This document shows positions 1-10,885 of a stretch of DNA of 64,000 nt, piece after piece. The DNA is from Adiantum capillus-veneris (lineage: Eukaryota > Streptophyta > Polypodiopsida > Polypodiales > Pteridaceae): contig CM043942.1 of assembly GCA_014529385.2 (NCBI GenBank), positions 104,484,141-104,548,140 on the forward strand. The letters are read 5' to 3'. The notes beneath the pieces are model-generated. The model was not told the DNA's origin, ran no database searches, and was given only the letters and a program-made list of their open reading frames with translations. Position 1 is the stretch's first letter. The number at the start of each line of letters is the position of its first letter. A program made the translations under genes and the position numbers.

Positions 1-136
1 CAACAAGAATTTGTGAAATTCAAGATGGCACAATTGTAATCTAAGAAACATTTTTCTCAAATATTGGTGAGTAGCCTTTGGCAAACTAGGATGCACCTAA
101 GGGGATAACTAAGTAGGGACATTGAAGCATGAATGA

Positions 137-187
<51 letters not shown>

Positions 188-274
188 TGTGAGAGAGAGA
201 GAGAGAGAGAGAGAGTTGAGAGGCAAAAAGAGGGGGGGGGGGGGGGGGGGGGGCAATTGGCGAATTATCTGACA

Positions 275-331
<57 letters not shown>

Positions 332-406
332 CACAATGGTCCAATGACCTCACAGACCCTTTTCTTCTTCCTCTCAACAAGAATTTTTGAATTTCAAAGT
401 TGTCAT
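1..406. repeat. Tandem host repeat unit with microsatellites, left flank of element X
   Basis: The opening of the window (1-34) recurs in diverged form at 375-406, so about 374 bp forms one unit and the start of a second. The second unit is cut at 406 by the Tat element and continues at 26174-26620. There the same landmarks appear in the same order: an 'attgtaa.ctaag' block, 'ggtgagtag', 'gcacct.aggggctaact', a GA run, and 'tccaatgacct.acag'. Inside the unit are a GT run then a GA run (143-214), a G homopolymer (232-253) and a long GA run (about 278-328). No gene is supported here; the apparent open frames are microsatellite translations. Confidence 0.7.
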
Positions 407-1541
407 TGACGGGAGCAAAGAGAACCCCGAACCCCCGGAGGCCTCTAAAACACCGGGGACCGAATGGCGCGCCTCGAGCCTGTCACGGTAAAGCAAACAA
501 GGGGCACCACCTAGCTTGAGCGGCTAGGACGCAAACAACACACCACTATAACAAAGTTTTCATCCAAGAGAGATGGATGCTTGGGAGTAATGATGAAGAG
601 GAAGGGGAATGAGATCAAGTGAGAGAGAGAGAGAGTGTATAGCAGCTTAGTACTTATGCACCACAGAAGGATGGCGAATCTGCACACCCTTCACACATAC
701 ACAAGCTCACTCCAAACACAAGACTAGGTGGCGATTCCGCACACCTCACATGGGCAAAACATTGCAAGAAACATACTCACGAAACCTCAAGATTTATTTA
801 GAGAATAAGGCGATGAAATGGGGAGCATAGGGTAGGGGAAAGACAAGGGAGAGAGTGGTACAGCACATGGCCGATAGGTGGGAGCTGATGGCGAAGACTC
901 GCACAAGGGATATGGCCATCATCCTTCATTTAGCTACCCTTCATCTTCCATAGCCCAAGGTTGTAGAGGTCATGCTCAAGACGAGCATGGTGATTGCGGT
1001 GATGGTGATGGTGTGGGTGTGTGTGTGCACTAGGCACACACGGTGCATAGTGTACTCTTTGGTGATGTTGTGTGTGTCTTTAGTGTGATGGTGACCCCTC
1101 TTTATATAGGGGAGGAGGAGGGAGACATTCTAGAATTTAGAAATGAAGAAATGATTATCTACATAGGCCATGTGACAGTGGGCCCCACTTGTCTGGTTGT
1201 GTGTATATGTGCCAGAACAGCAGTCTCATGAGAGAGAGACTAAGGGAGAGAGATGGGTTGATGAAAAAAGTGAAAGGTGACATGGAGAATAAAGTAAGTA
1301 CAAGAGGGGAGAGAGGGGAGTGTGTTCAGAGGTGAATCTGTGTGTAGATGTGTGTGAACACAAGAAAAATCAAGTAACCACCGGGTGGGGATGGGTCTGT
1401 GGGCACCTTTTTTCAGTGAAACTGAGTGTGTGTGAGTGTGGGGGAGGTTATCTGGCTACAGGACAAGAGACATGGCGCCCTTTAGAGAGAGGGGGGGATA
1501 TTTGGGTCATGGGATATGATAGGAGAGAGAAAAGGGGGGTG
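407..1541 (-). repeat. 3' LTR of element X, truncated
   Basis: It starts on the plus strand with TGACGGGAGC, like the LTRs at 3886, 9324 and (mutated) 14558. It follows them through the GA run, the direct 'ttcacacatacacaagctcactcc' region and the 'cctctttatatagggg' TATA-like stretch. At about 1541 the alignment stops: roughly 420 bp of the inner LTR end, the polypurine tract and the integrase 3' end are missing. Sequence passes straight into 'tttaagtcgcc', which in element Y lies about 140 bp inside the element (5570). This is an internal deletion, not a separate LTR type. Confidence 0.85.
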
Positions 1542-1559
1542 TTTAAGTCGCCAACCATT

Positions 1560-2781
1560 TACCCTAGTTTTATGAATTTTTCCATCAACCTCCATAAGCT
1601 GGTAGCTTCCATTGGCATACTTTTTCCTGACGATGAAAGGGCCTTCCCATCGGAGCAGGAGTTTCTTATCCTTGCGCGTGTCGAAGCGATTGTCGTAGCG
1701 GAGCACCAACATTCCTTTCTTTAATTCTTTTTTCCGCAGATACAGGTTAAAGCTAAGCCGTCTATGCTCTGCTTGTTCCGCATAATAATTTATTGGTTCT
1801 TCTTTGTGCAGCTGCAGTCTTTCCAAGTTGATGATATGATCTCTCAAATTCATGTTGGGTTGTTGAAGTTGGCTTGCCATTACTCTGAGACTTTGTAGTT
1901 GCACTTCAATGGGCAAGATTGCTTCCTTACCAAATACTAGATGATACGGTGTGAATCCCAAGGATGTACAAAATGAAGTTCTATAGGCCCATAAAGTTGG
2001 TAGTAGATACTTATCCCAGTCTCTAGGATGACTGTTTACCTGCTTGGTAATAATTTTAGAGCCATTCCATTTACCTTTTCAACTAAGCCATTACATTGAG
2101 GGTAATATGGTGAAGAGTGCCTCCTTGTAATGCCCAGTTTCTGCATTAATTCTCCTACCAAGTCTACTCTGAAACCCGGCCCTCTATCAAAGATGATCTC
2201 TAAAGGTGTGCCAAACCTACAGCATATGTGCTCGTAGATAAATTTAGCTACCTCTACCGCTGTGATTCTAGTGGTGGCTGTAGCCTCTGTCCATCTAGTC
2301 ATGTAGTCGACCCCCATGATAATGTAGAATTCTCCTGAGTTGGCCCTAGGTAATGGCCCATAGGTAATGGCCCAATGGCATTGATACCCCATTTTTCAAA
2401 TGGGCCATATGAGAGAATAGGTGCCTTTGGTTCAGGCATAAGTGACCTAGTGCTGGCCTTTTGACACAACTTACACGTTTTGCACCAGTGGTGTACATCA
2501 CATTTGAGGCTAGGCCATATGAAGCATGCCTGTAAAATTTTCCTACTTGTTATGTCTAGGGCAAAGTGACCACCACAAACCCCGTCATGACAGCTAGCAA
2601 TTACTCCCGTGATTTCCTGAGAGAGAGGGACCTTCCTGAGTATTTGGTCCTTACCCTTACAGTACAAATCGTCATTGATGAGTCGATACCTTGTGGCCTT
2701 CGGCGTCAGCCATTGCTTCTGTCCCTTTGTTAAATCTGATGGGCATTCCCCTGTTTCCAAAAAATGCATGATGTCAGGCAA
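1560..2781 (-). pseudogene. Integrase of Tat element X, frameshifted
   Basis: Integrase inserts the retrotransposon cDNA into chromosomes. Read on the minus strand, the zinc-binding HHCC module lies in frame 2781-2299 (His pair in CHDGVCGGHF, Cys pair in CKTCKLC). The catalytic core continues in a second frame (2392-2036: FDRGPGF carries the second Asp, GLVEKVNG the Glu). The C-terminal part is in a third frame (1961-1482). The first catalytic Asp appears as Asn in WGINAIGPLP, where family members normally have Asp. At least two frameshifts and that substitution mean the protein is dead. Element Y keeps a closely similar core and C-terminus (5459-6400). Confidence 0.85.
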
Positions 2782-2823
2782 GGCGTCACTGCCTTGAGAT
2801 AGAAGGAGCTTTAGCTTTATTGC

Positions 2824-3237
2824 TCAAACCACCACTTCATGTAGTCTTTCACTTGCTAGGGCATTTGCTTCTTGGTTTTGAGCCCTTGGGATATGGTGTA
2901 TTTGAACTTCTTCAAACTTACCCAACAAGGTTTTTACACCACTTAAGTGAGTCCTTAAACTAGGATTCTTGCATGTCCATGCTCCATTTACTTGCCTTAC
3001 CAGAAGTAGAGCATCCCCAAATACATTAAGGCGTTGTACACCTTGCGAGACGCACCATTGTAGACCCTTGGTTAGTGCTGCATACTCAGCTTCATTGTTA
3101 GAATGTGAATCTAACAATTGGCCCAACGAAAATAGCTTTGTCCCTTTGTCATCAAAGACCACTATGCTTGCAGCTGCTTTGTCGGACGCTCGCTTGTAGG
3201 CTCCATCAAAGTAGAGAGAGTATGCTCCTTCTACCAT
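2824..3237 (-). pseudogene. Second (archaeal-type) RNase H domain of Tat element X
   Basis: This reads as a 137-codon block with RNase H motifs: LYFDGAYKRASDKAAAS (first Asp), SNNEAEYAALTKGLQW (Glu), NVFGDALLLVRQVNGAW (second Asp) and a C-terminal NQEANALA segment. This arrangement matches the extra archaeal-type RNase H that Tat elements carry after their own RNase H and before integrase. It sits between the ordinary RNase H (3256-3885) and integrase (below 2781), as expected. The domain itself looks largely intact, but it belongs to a polyprotein broken elsewhere. Confidence 0.8.
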
Positions 3238-3255
3238 CGGTGGTACAGGAGGTAC

Positions 3256-3885
3256 TCAGACTTCTCCTTCCTTAGATTGCTTCTCCTTCCCTTTAAAGAC
3301 TTGGTAGGTCATGAGTCCCCCCAAACTTGCCCTTGTCGTGCTTTCTACCTGTACCGTGTAGTCAAACTCTTGTAGATGAACTAGCCATTTAGTAATCCTA
3401 GCAGACACATCCATGTGTTGTACAACATAGGGAAATATTTCATCCGTGGTTAGAATCACAAATTTCTTAGGCAGCAAATATGACCTAAACTTTGTAGTTG
3501 CAAATCTAAGAGCTAGGACTAAGTGTTCCACATGGGTGAAACCTTTCTCTCCTACTGTCATCATTCGACTAGAGAAAAAGATTGGCCTCATGAAAGATGT
3601 CTTCGTATCCTTTTGGAGTAGCACAGCCCCCAATGATTCATCACCAACACTTGAGGTGACATAGAATTTTTCATCCCACTTAGGTGGTGAGATAGTTGGC
3701 AGGGTGGCTAAGACCTCCTTTACCTTGTTGTAGTGATGTTCACTTTCCTCGTCCCAAGTGAAAGTTGATCTTTGAGTGAGTTGTTGTAGTGGTAGAACAA
3801 GTTGTGATAGTAGATGTATGAATCTACTTAAGTACCTCACCTTCTGTAGAAAAGAGACCAGTTGACGTGCGGTCGTTGGTGAAGG
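3256..3885 (-). pseudogene. RT thumb/connection and RNase H of element X (5' part continues at 10886)
   Basis: The minus-strand frame begins right at the LTR of element Y with PSPTTARQLVSFLQKVRYLSRF, the segment that in Ty3/gypsy polyproteins follows the RT palm. It runs through TFTWDEESEHHYNKVKEVL and the RNase H-like GAVLLQ...FFSSRMMTVGEKGFTHVEHLVLALRFA. Upstream codons that appear to extend this frame are LTR sequence, not pol. The preceding RT codons (ending ...SALIALP) are found at 10886-10900, on the far side of element Y. The first RNase H Asp is not evident (YVTSSVG in place of the usual Asp motif), so this domain is probably inactive. Confidence 0.82.
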
Positions 3886-5430
3886 TGACGGGAGCAAAGC
3901 AAACCCCAAACCCTGACGGCGTCTAAAACACCGGGGATCGAATGGCGCGCCTCGATCCTGTCATGGTAAAGCAAACAGGGGGCACCACCTAGCTTCAGCG
4001 ACTAGGACGCAAACAACACACCACCATAACAAAGTTTTCATCCAAGAGAGATGGATGCTTGGGAGTAATGATGAAAAGGAAAGTGAATGAGATCAAGTGA
4101 GAGAGAGAGTGAGGGAGGGGGTATAGCGGCTTAGTACTTAGGCATCACAAAAGGATGGCGAATCCGCACACCCTTCACACATACACAAGCTCACTCCAAA
4201 ACACAAGACTAGGTGGCAATTCCGCACATCTCACATGGGCAAAACATTGCAAGAAAACATACTCACAAAACCTCAAGCTTTATTTAGAGAATTAGGCAAT
4301 GAAATGGGGAGCATAGGGTAGGGCAATGAGAAGGGAGAGAGTGGTAGAGCACATGGCGGATAGGTGGGAGTTGATGGCGAAGACTCGCACGAGGATTATG
4401 GCCATCATCCTTCATTTAGTTGCCCTTCATCTTCCATAGCCAAGGGTGTAGAGGTCATGCTCAAGACAAGTATGGTGATTGCGGTGATGGCGATGGTGTG
4501 GGTGTGTGTGCGTGCACTAGGCACACACAGTGCATAGTGTGTTCTTTGGTGATGTTGTGTGTTTTTGTGTGATGGTGACCCCTCTTTATATAGGGGAGGA
4601 GGGGGGGGGGAGAAATTCTAGAATTTAGAAATGAAGAAATCATTATCTACATAGGCCATGTGACTGTGGGCCCCACTTGTCTGGCTGTGTGTATATGTGC
4701 CAGAACAGCAGTCTCATGAGAGAGAGACTAAGAGAGAGAGATGGGTTGATGAAAAAAAGTGAGAGGTGACATGGAGAATAAAGTAATTACAAGAGGGGAG
4801 AGAGGGGAGTGTGTTCAAAGGTGAATCTGTGTGCAGATGTGTGTGAACACATGAAAAATCAGGTAACCACCGGGTGGGGATGGGTCTGTAGGCACCTTTT
4901 TCAGTGAAACTGAGTGTGTGTGAGTGTGGGCGGGGTTTTTTAGCTACAAGACAAGAGACATGGCGCCTTTAGAGAGAGAGGGGGATATTTGGGTCATGGG
5001 ATATGATAGGAGAGAGAAAGAGGGGGTGGGGTATACTATTTTGGAAGATAGGGTAAGTTGCATGTGAGTTAGGGTGCATTATTGGTGAGTTAGAATGCAT
5101 TATTGGTGAGAGGTGGGGTAGCTTGAGGGGAGAGAGAAAGGATAAAGGACAAGGGAAAGAGAGAGTGGGTTGACCTTTTGAGTGGAGGAGAGGAAAAGGG
5201 ACACACAGCAGGGCAACAGTCAAGAAAAAGGAGGCAAAGCGGGGATGGGCTGCCCCGCAGGCATGAGGTGGCCTATTTTATCTTTCTCATATATTTACAT
5301 AATCATACTTTATTTTTTTCTTACTTTTTTTCCAATGTCTTTTATCACTCCCTCCCTAAGAGGGGGTTTTCATGGGGTGGGGACGAGAGAAGAGGAGTAT
5401 GGGAGCTTGGCTTGTGAAAAGCCCCCATCA
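3886..5430 (-). repeat. 3' LTR of element Y (1,545 bp)
   Basis: In plus-strand view it is bounded by TGACGGGAGC and GCCCCCATCA; in element orientation it begins TGATGGGGGC and ends GCTCCCGTCA, the normal TG...CA. It contains 'cctctttatatagggg' at about 4581-4596, a plausible TATA region for the LTR promoter once orientation is considered. It also has a short GA run (about 4098-4109) at the position where other copies have longer ones. It is highly similar to 9324-10881, the partner LTR of the same insertion. Confidence 0.92.
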
Positions 5431-5450
5431 TTAGCCCTCCCCTTTTGGCT
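5431..5450 (-). promoter_or_regulatory. Polypurine tract of element Y
   Basis: On the minus strand, a purine run AAAAGGGGAGGGC followed by TAA abuts the 3' LTR start. It is the expected primer site for plus-strand DNA synthesis during reverse transcription. The equivalent site of element X is deleted. Confidence 0.75.
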
Positions 5451-5458
5451 AGAGGCAT

Positions 5459-6784
5459 TCATGTCTCTAGCTCATCTGTTTGATCATTATCGTCGGAGGT
5501 GGCGGCTGATGGTGTGTCCTCATCTGGAATGTCAATTGGTGGAACCTGGTCAAATCGAAGAAAATAAGGTTTAAGTCGCCAACCATTTACCCTGGTTTTA
5601 TGAATTTTTCCATCAGCCTCCATAAGCAGGTAGCTTCCATTGGCATACTTTTTCCTGACGATGAAAACACCTTCCCATCGGAGTAGGAGTTTCTTATCCT
5701 TGCGCGTGTCGAAGCGATTGTCGTAACGGAGCACCAACCTTCCTTTCTTCAATTCTTTTTTCCGGAGATGCTCGTTAAAGCTAAGCCGTCTATGCTCTGC
5801 TTGTGCCGCATAATAATTTATTGCTTCTTCTCTTTCCAGCTGCAGTCTTTCCAAGTTGATGATGTGATCTTTCAAATGCATGTTGGGCTGTTTAAGCTGG
5901 CTTGCCATTACTCTGAGACTTTGTAGTTGCACTTCAATGGGCAAGATTGCTTCCTTACCAAATACTAGATGATACGGTGTGAATCCCAAGGATGTACGAA
6001 ATGAAGTTCTGTAGGCCCATAAAGCTGGTAGTAGATACTTATCCCAGTCTCCAGGATGATTGTTTACCTGCTTGGTAATAATTTTAGAAACCATTCCATT
6101 TACCTTTTCAACTAGGCCATCACATTGAGGGTAATATGGTGAAGAGTGCCTCCTTGTAATGCCCAGTTTTTGCATTAATTCTCCTACCAAGTCTGCTCTG
6201 AAACCTGGCCCTCTATCAAAGATGATCTCTAAAGGTGTGCCAAACCTACAGCATATCTGCTTGTAGATAAATTTAGCTACCTCTACCGCTGTGATTCTAG
6301 TGGTGGCTGTAGCCTCTGCCCATCTAGTCATGTAGTCGATCCCCATGATAATGTAGAATTTTTCTGAGTTGGCCCTAGGAATATGATGTTCCACCACTGT
6401 AATGCCTGTGATTCTTTTATAGTTATCAATGAACAGGTTAGGAAATCCCATCAACATTTGCAAAAAACTATATTTCTCCTCAAGTGTTAATTCCGTAGTC
6501 AATATACCCTTCAACCTACTTCCTCCTAGGCCAGGTGATTTTCTCTCCTCTTCATTGGGTTTCCCTTTTGGTGATAGATCACCAGTTGTGCTTACCCTTT
6601 GTGGATCCTTCATAACGATACCCATCACATCAATGGAACTGTCACTTTCTTCGGTGGATGTGGTCTCCTCCTCAGAACTGGAAGATTCGCTAGTGGTTTC
6701 ATCTGCCGATGTTTCCAGATTCATTTGCTTCTGCTTGCCAATCCTCATGTCGTAGTAGATTGTCTCCCCTATCTTACCAGTCAT
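5459..6784 (-). pseudogene. Deletion-fused protease-linker/integrase ORF of element Y
   Basis: This is an open frame of 441 codons. The N-terminal third (acidic, Ser/Glu-rich, through GFPNLFIDNY and TGITVVEHHI) is the linker that precedes RT in element X (11580-11980). It then jumps at about 6378 directly into ANSEKFYIIMGIDYMTRWAE, integrase core sequence. The junction is in frame, so RT, RNase H, the second RNase H and the integrase zinc module are all missing. The integrase part keeps FDRGPGF (Asp) and DGLVEKVNG (Glu) and a basic C-terminus. Without RT the element could only move in trans. Confidence 0.88.
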
Positions 6785-6802
6785 GCGTAGAAGGCCAATA
6801 CC

Positions 6803-7369
6803 CTAGTCCTGTTTTGCCTTCATGGCCATCAACCATGGCCTTCCCAAAATTAGTGGATAGCCCTCCCCCTTAGTAGGCATTACAAAAACATCTACCTCTA
6901 CCTTAGTGTTGAAAGCTTTGATTTTCACGGCACTTACCACACCCACACACTTTACTTTTGCGTTGTTTGCCATCTTTGCCTTGCATGGAGAAGGCCTGTC
7001 AACCTCGAGCCCCAATCGAAGCATCATAGCTTTGCTCATTACACAGATTTGTGCACCTCCATCAATGTAGGTTTTTCCAACCCTCTTTCCTTTTATGTTT
7101 ACGTCGAAAATTGGAAGGATGTCATCCATGTTGCAACCCGAAATTGGTCCGGCTACCTTTGTTTTGGAGCGTCTTGTACTGACCATTTTGGACCATTGTT
7201 GCCTTACTTTAGGTGCAAAATGTAGTAGTTGTGGCCATGTTATCTTTGGTCCTTGCTCTGCCACATCCAATGTTAGATCATAGGCCTTAGAACTTTCCCC
7301 TAGCTGGAAGTTGGTGATGCCCAATTTCTGTCGTGGCCTGGATGGCCTCTTGCTAGTCTCTCCTCTCAT
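6803..7369 (-). pseudogene. Aspartic protease region of element Y
   Basis: A 188-codon segment containing YIDGGAQICVMSKAMMLRLGL, the active-site region of a retropepsin-like protease. The usual Asp-Ser/Thr-Gly is Asp-Gly-Gly here and in element X. It also has YPLILGRPWLMAMKAKQD, the second conserved strand (I-L-G-R-P-W). A stop codon at the Trp position after KAKQD separates it from the next frame; element X still reads Trp there. Protease would normally cleave the gag-pol polyprotein. Confidence 0.82.
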
Positions 7370-7384
7370 GCTTCTCTCATCATC

Positions 7385-8506
7385 TTATTGTGTAGATTTC
7401 TCCCCCCTAACTCTTTTCACAGTCATGGATTCAAGTGGTTCTAAAAAGGTTACCTTCTCCTTACCCTTGTCCCTCTCCTTTGCTCTGGGTGGATCCACTA
7501 CTATGCCTTTTCCTTTCTCTTCTAGCCTTATGATGTTTACAGGGCGATCAGGTGGTGGGGCTGGTGGAAGAGGTGGGATGGATGCTTGTAGTGGTGTCTG
7601 GGGTGGACGTAGAATTTGTATTGGTGGGGGTGGTGCTCGGGGTGGGGGTGTTCTTTCTCTAGGGGGTGACAATTGGTTCCTCCTACCTCCTCTATTATAG
7701 TTTTGTCGTGGTTTGGGACAGTGGTACATACCGTGACCGTCTTCTCCATAGTTGTAGCAATGATACTCCCTGTTTTGTCGTCGTGATCTTCCAGGGTCTT
7801 GATCTCTTTCTTGACTCCTCCCTTGTTGTATTAAGTGGACAGACAAATTCTGCAGTTGGTCAGTAATATGGGCCAACATATCTTGTTGGTCATCTCTTAC
7901 CCCAAGAGCTGGTGGTGGTGGTGGAATGGTGGTTGTCGTAGTTGCTGGTCGACGCGATGTTCCTGATTCTGTTGACTCGGTTTCTTTGGATTTCATTCGC
8001 AGCTTCTTGTCTTTAAGGCGAGCAATCTCAACAGCTAACTCGTACGTAGCCGGGAATCTACCTTTCACCTTCTCCTTGAGAAGCGGCCATAAGCCATGCG
8101 TGAACCGATTTTTTTTTAGGAAATCGGGTGCAGCTTCCCCCCTAGCGAGTGACTCAACCCACCGTTCCCACAAATCCACAAATTTGGACTCATAGGTGGC
8201 ATATTCTAAAAGACCCTCCTGCTTCAAGTCTCTCAACTTGTCCCACAACTTTTCTGAAGTGGTACCTCCCCCAAAGCGCCTCTTAAAAGCGGTTTTTAAG
8301 GGTTCGCAGTCATCCTTGGTTGCTTGTGGAAGTGCATTGTACCATGATCTAGCTTCTACCTTCATGAGATGCTTAAAGATTCTAACCCGGGACTCATCCG
8401 TATCTTTGTTGCTCACTACACATGCTACTTCAAAGTCATCTAGGAAGTCTGTTACCAAATCCTCCCCCTTCTTTCCTTTAAATGTTGGAAATGTTACACT
8501 TGCCAT
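7385..8506 (-). pseudogene. Gag of element Y
   Basis: Start chosen at MASVTFPTFKGKKG (8506) because element X preserves the same Met. Features are the retrotransposon gag domain (FLDDFEVACVV, FKHLMKVEARSWYNALP, LKTAFKRRFGG) and a proline-rich C-terminal half. The zinc knuckle reads CYNYGEDGHGMYHC: the second Cys has become Tyr, whereas element X keeps Cys. The frame ends in a stop at 7385 that replaces a Ser codon still present in X. Gag would form the particle in which reverse transcription occurs. Confidence 0.87.
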
Positions 8507-8522
8507 GATTACAGAGAGAGAG

Positions 8523-9250
8523 CTAGAAAGACACACTACTTAACTTGCAAAAGTTTAGGACATAGATTAAAACTTCAAACGGTACATTGCCTTGTACCAA
8601 AGGTAAGACAAATGGTTGATCTGATGCCAGAACCTCCAAAAACCGCTCCCCACCCGGCATGGTGTCAATGACGTGCTGGTAGTGAGCCTTCAAGTCCAGT
8701 ATTACCTTGATTGAGCATACACGTGTTGGTATGTGTGATTTGTCTTGAGGTAGGTTGTACTGATTCATGTGAAGCTTAGAGGTGCTTAGTCACTGTCCAT
8801 GCTTGTGGGAGAGGGTGGTGTTCTTTCCTGAAACAAACTCAGTAGATCCTTAGTTTCTCTAGTGAGAGTGTGAGCCAATGCTTACATTATCTGTGCTGCA
8901 GCATCAGGTGCGACTTGAAAACTGACTGTGGTTATTAATTGGTGACTTGAGTTACCCGATTCTCAAAGTAGAATAGTGTTGATTCTCTATTGTGTAGAGC
9001 TCCTTCTATTTTGTTGTTGTGGGTTGGTTGTAGGTTGCGGACAAGGTTTCGACCTTCTCCTTCTTCTTCTTGGCACTTGGCCTATGTATATCCACTGGGT
9101 TTGGCATGTTGGTTGCCTCTCCCACTGCAAATCGATTACCGTTACTCCTGGCACTCGAGCTTCGATGGAGATGCGGAGTTTGTCTAGTTGTGCTTGGAGC
9201 TCTTCTTCTTCTGTCGTCCAATTAGCAAATCCTGCTAGCCATTCATCCAT
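8523..9250 (-). pseudogene. Extra 5' open frames upstream of gag in element Y
   Basis: Two frames precede gag: 9250-8987 (87 codons, beginning MDEWLAGFANW, with an acidic heptad-like EEEELQAQLDKLRISIEA and a basic RRRRRRSK run) and 8768-8523 (81 codons, with QHVIDTMPGGERFLEVL). The first recurs almost unchanged in element X (14484-14221), so it is ancestral. Tat/Ogre-group elements are known to carry an additional ORF before gag, and this is a reasonable candidate. I recognise no domain. The frames may once have been one ORF. Confidence 0.5.
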
Positions 9251-9301
9251 TCACAATAGTTTAAGGGTTTCAGTCTTGTAAACTGAAGGGTTTCATGAAA
9301 A

Positions 9302-9323
9302 GATCCTCAGTGGGGGCACCAAA
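9302..9323 (-). promoter_or_regulatory. Primer-binding site region of element Y
   Basis: Immediately inside the 5' LTR the minus strand reads TTTGGTGCCCCCACTGAGG. The TGG start and position fit a tRNA primer-binding site. Element X has the same sequence with one change at 14536-14557. I cannot say which tRNA it matches. Confidence 0.55.
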
Positions 9324-10881
9324 TGACGGGAGCAAAGCGAACCCCAAACCCCGACGGCCTCTAAAACACCGGGGACCGAATGGCGCGTCTCGATCCTGTC
9401 ATGGTAAAGCAAACAGGGGGCACCACCTAGCTTCAGCGGCTAGGACGCAAACAACACACCACCATAACAAAGTTTTCATCCAAGAGAGATGGATGCTTGG
9501 GAGTAATGATGAAAAGGAAAGGGAATGAGATCAAGTGAGAGAGAGAGAGAGAGAGAGAGTGAGGGAGGGCGTATAGCGGCTTAGTACTTAGGCATCACAA
9601 AAGGATGGCGAATCCGCACACCCTTCACACATACACAAGCTCACTCCAAAACACAAGACTAGGTGGCAATTCCGCACACCTCACATGGGCAAAACATTGC
9701 AAGAAAACATACTCACAAAACCTCAAGCTTTATTTAGAGAATTAGGCGATGAAATGGGGAGCATAGGGTAGGGGAATGAGAAGGGAGAGAGTGGTAGAGC
9801 ACATGGCGGATAGGTGGGAGTTGATGGAGAAGACTCGCACGAGGATTATGGCCATCATCCTTCATTTAGTTGCCCTTCATCTTCCATAGCCAAGGGTGTA
9901 GAGGTCATGCTCAAGACAAGCATGGTGATTGCGGTGATGGCGATGGTGTGTGTGTGTGTGCGTGCACTAGGCACACACAGTGCATAGTGTGTTCTTTGGT
10001 GATGTTGTGTGTTTTTGTGTGATGGTGACCCCTCTTTATATAGGGGAGGAGGGGGGGGGGAGAAATTCTAGAATTTAGAAATGAAGAAATCATTATCTAC
10101 ATAGGCCATGTGACTGTGGGCCCCACTTGTCTGGCTGTGTGTATATGTGCCAGAACAGCAGTCTCATGAGAGAGAGACTAAGAGAGAGAGATGGGTTGAT
10201 GAAAAAAAGTGAGAGGTGACATGGAGAATAAAGTAATTACAAGAGGGGAGAGAGGGGAGTGTGTTCAGAGGTGAATCTGTGTGCAGATGTGTGTGAACAC
10301 ATGAAAAATCAGGTAACCAGCGGGTGGGGATGGGTCTGTGGGCACCTTTTTCAGTGAAACTGAGTGTGTGTGAGTGTGGGGGAGGTTATTTAGCTACAAG
10401 ACAAGAGACTTGGCGCCCTTTAGAGAGAGGGGGGGGTATTTGGGTCATGAGATATGATAGGAGAGAGAAAGAGGGGGTGGGGTATACTATTTGGGAAGAT
10501 AGGGTAAGTTGCATGTGAGTTAGGGTACATTATTGGTGAGTTAGAATGCATTATTGGTGAGAGGTGGGGTAGCTTGAGGGGAGAGAGAAAGGATAAAGGA
10601 CAAGGGGAAGAGAGAGTGGGTTGACCTTTTGAGTGGAGGAGAGGAAAAAAGACACACGGCGGGGCAACAGTGAAGAAAAAGGAGGCAAGGTGGGGATGGG
10701 CTGCCCCGCATGCATGAGGTGGCCTATTTTACCTTTCTCATATATTTACATAATCATACTTTATTTTTTTCCTTACTTTTTTCCAATGTCTTTTATCACT
10801 CCCTCCCTAAGAGGGGGTTTTCATGGGGTGGGGACGAGAGAAGAGGGGTATGGGAGCTTGGCTTGTGAAAAGCTTCCATCA
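9324..10881 (-). repeat. 5' LTR of element Y (1,558 bp)
   Basis: Same ends as the 3' LTR, with one changed base set in the outer terminus (GCTTCCATCA rather than GCCCCCATCA). Length differs by 13 bp from its partner, largely in the GA run at 9537-9559 and in G homopolymers. The outer edge abuts AAGG and then the RT codons of element X. Confidence 0.92.
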
Positions 10882-10885
10882 AAGG

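Larger units (their letters stand above)
3886..10881 (-). mobile_element. Tat-clade retrotransposon Y, nested in X
   Basis: A 6,996-bp minus-strand element: 5' LTR 9324-10881, internal region 5431-9323, 3' LTR 3886-5430. AAGG occurs immediately outside both ends (3882-3885 and 10882-10885), a clean 4-bp target duplication. The insertion point lies within the RT coding sequence of element X. Y carries gag and protease but lacks RT, both RNases H and the start of integrase. An in-frame internal deletion joins the region after protease directly to integrase. It belongs to the same family as X, judged by near-identical gag and protease. Confidence 0.92.

Noticed and set aside
57-409. Open frames encoding (Ser-Leu)n, (Thr-His)n or (Glu-Arg)n
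   Set aside because: Translations of GT/GA/CT microsatellites, open on both strands; the same applies at 14634-14870, 15191-15799, 27061-27458, 37025-37528 and 58384-58720.
1320-1724. 134-codon plus-strand frame
   Set aside because: It overlaps LTR and the antisense of integrase in element X; no coding features of its own.
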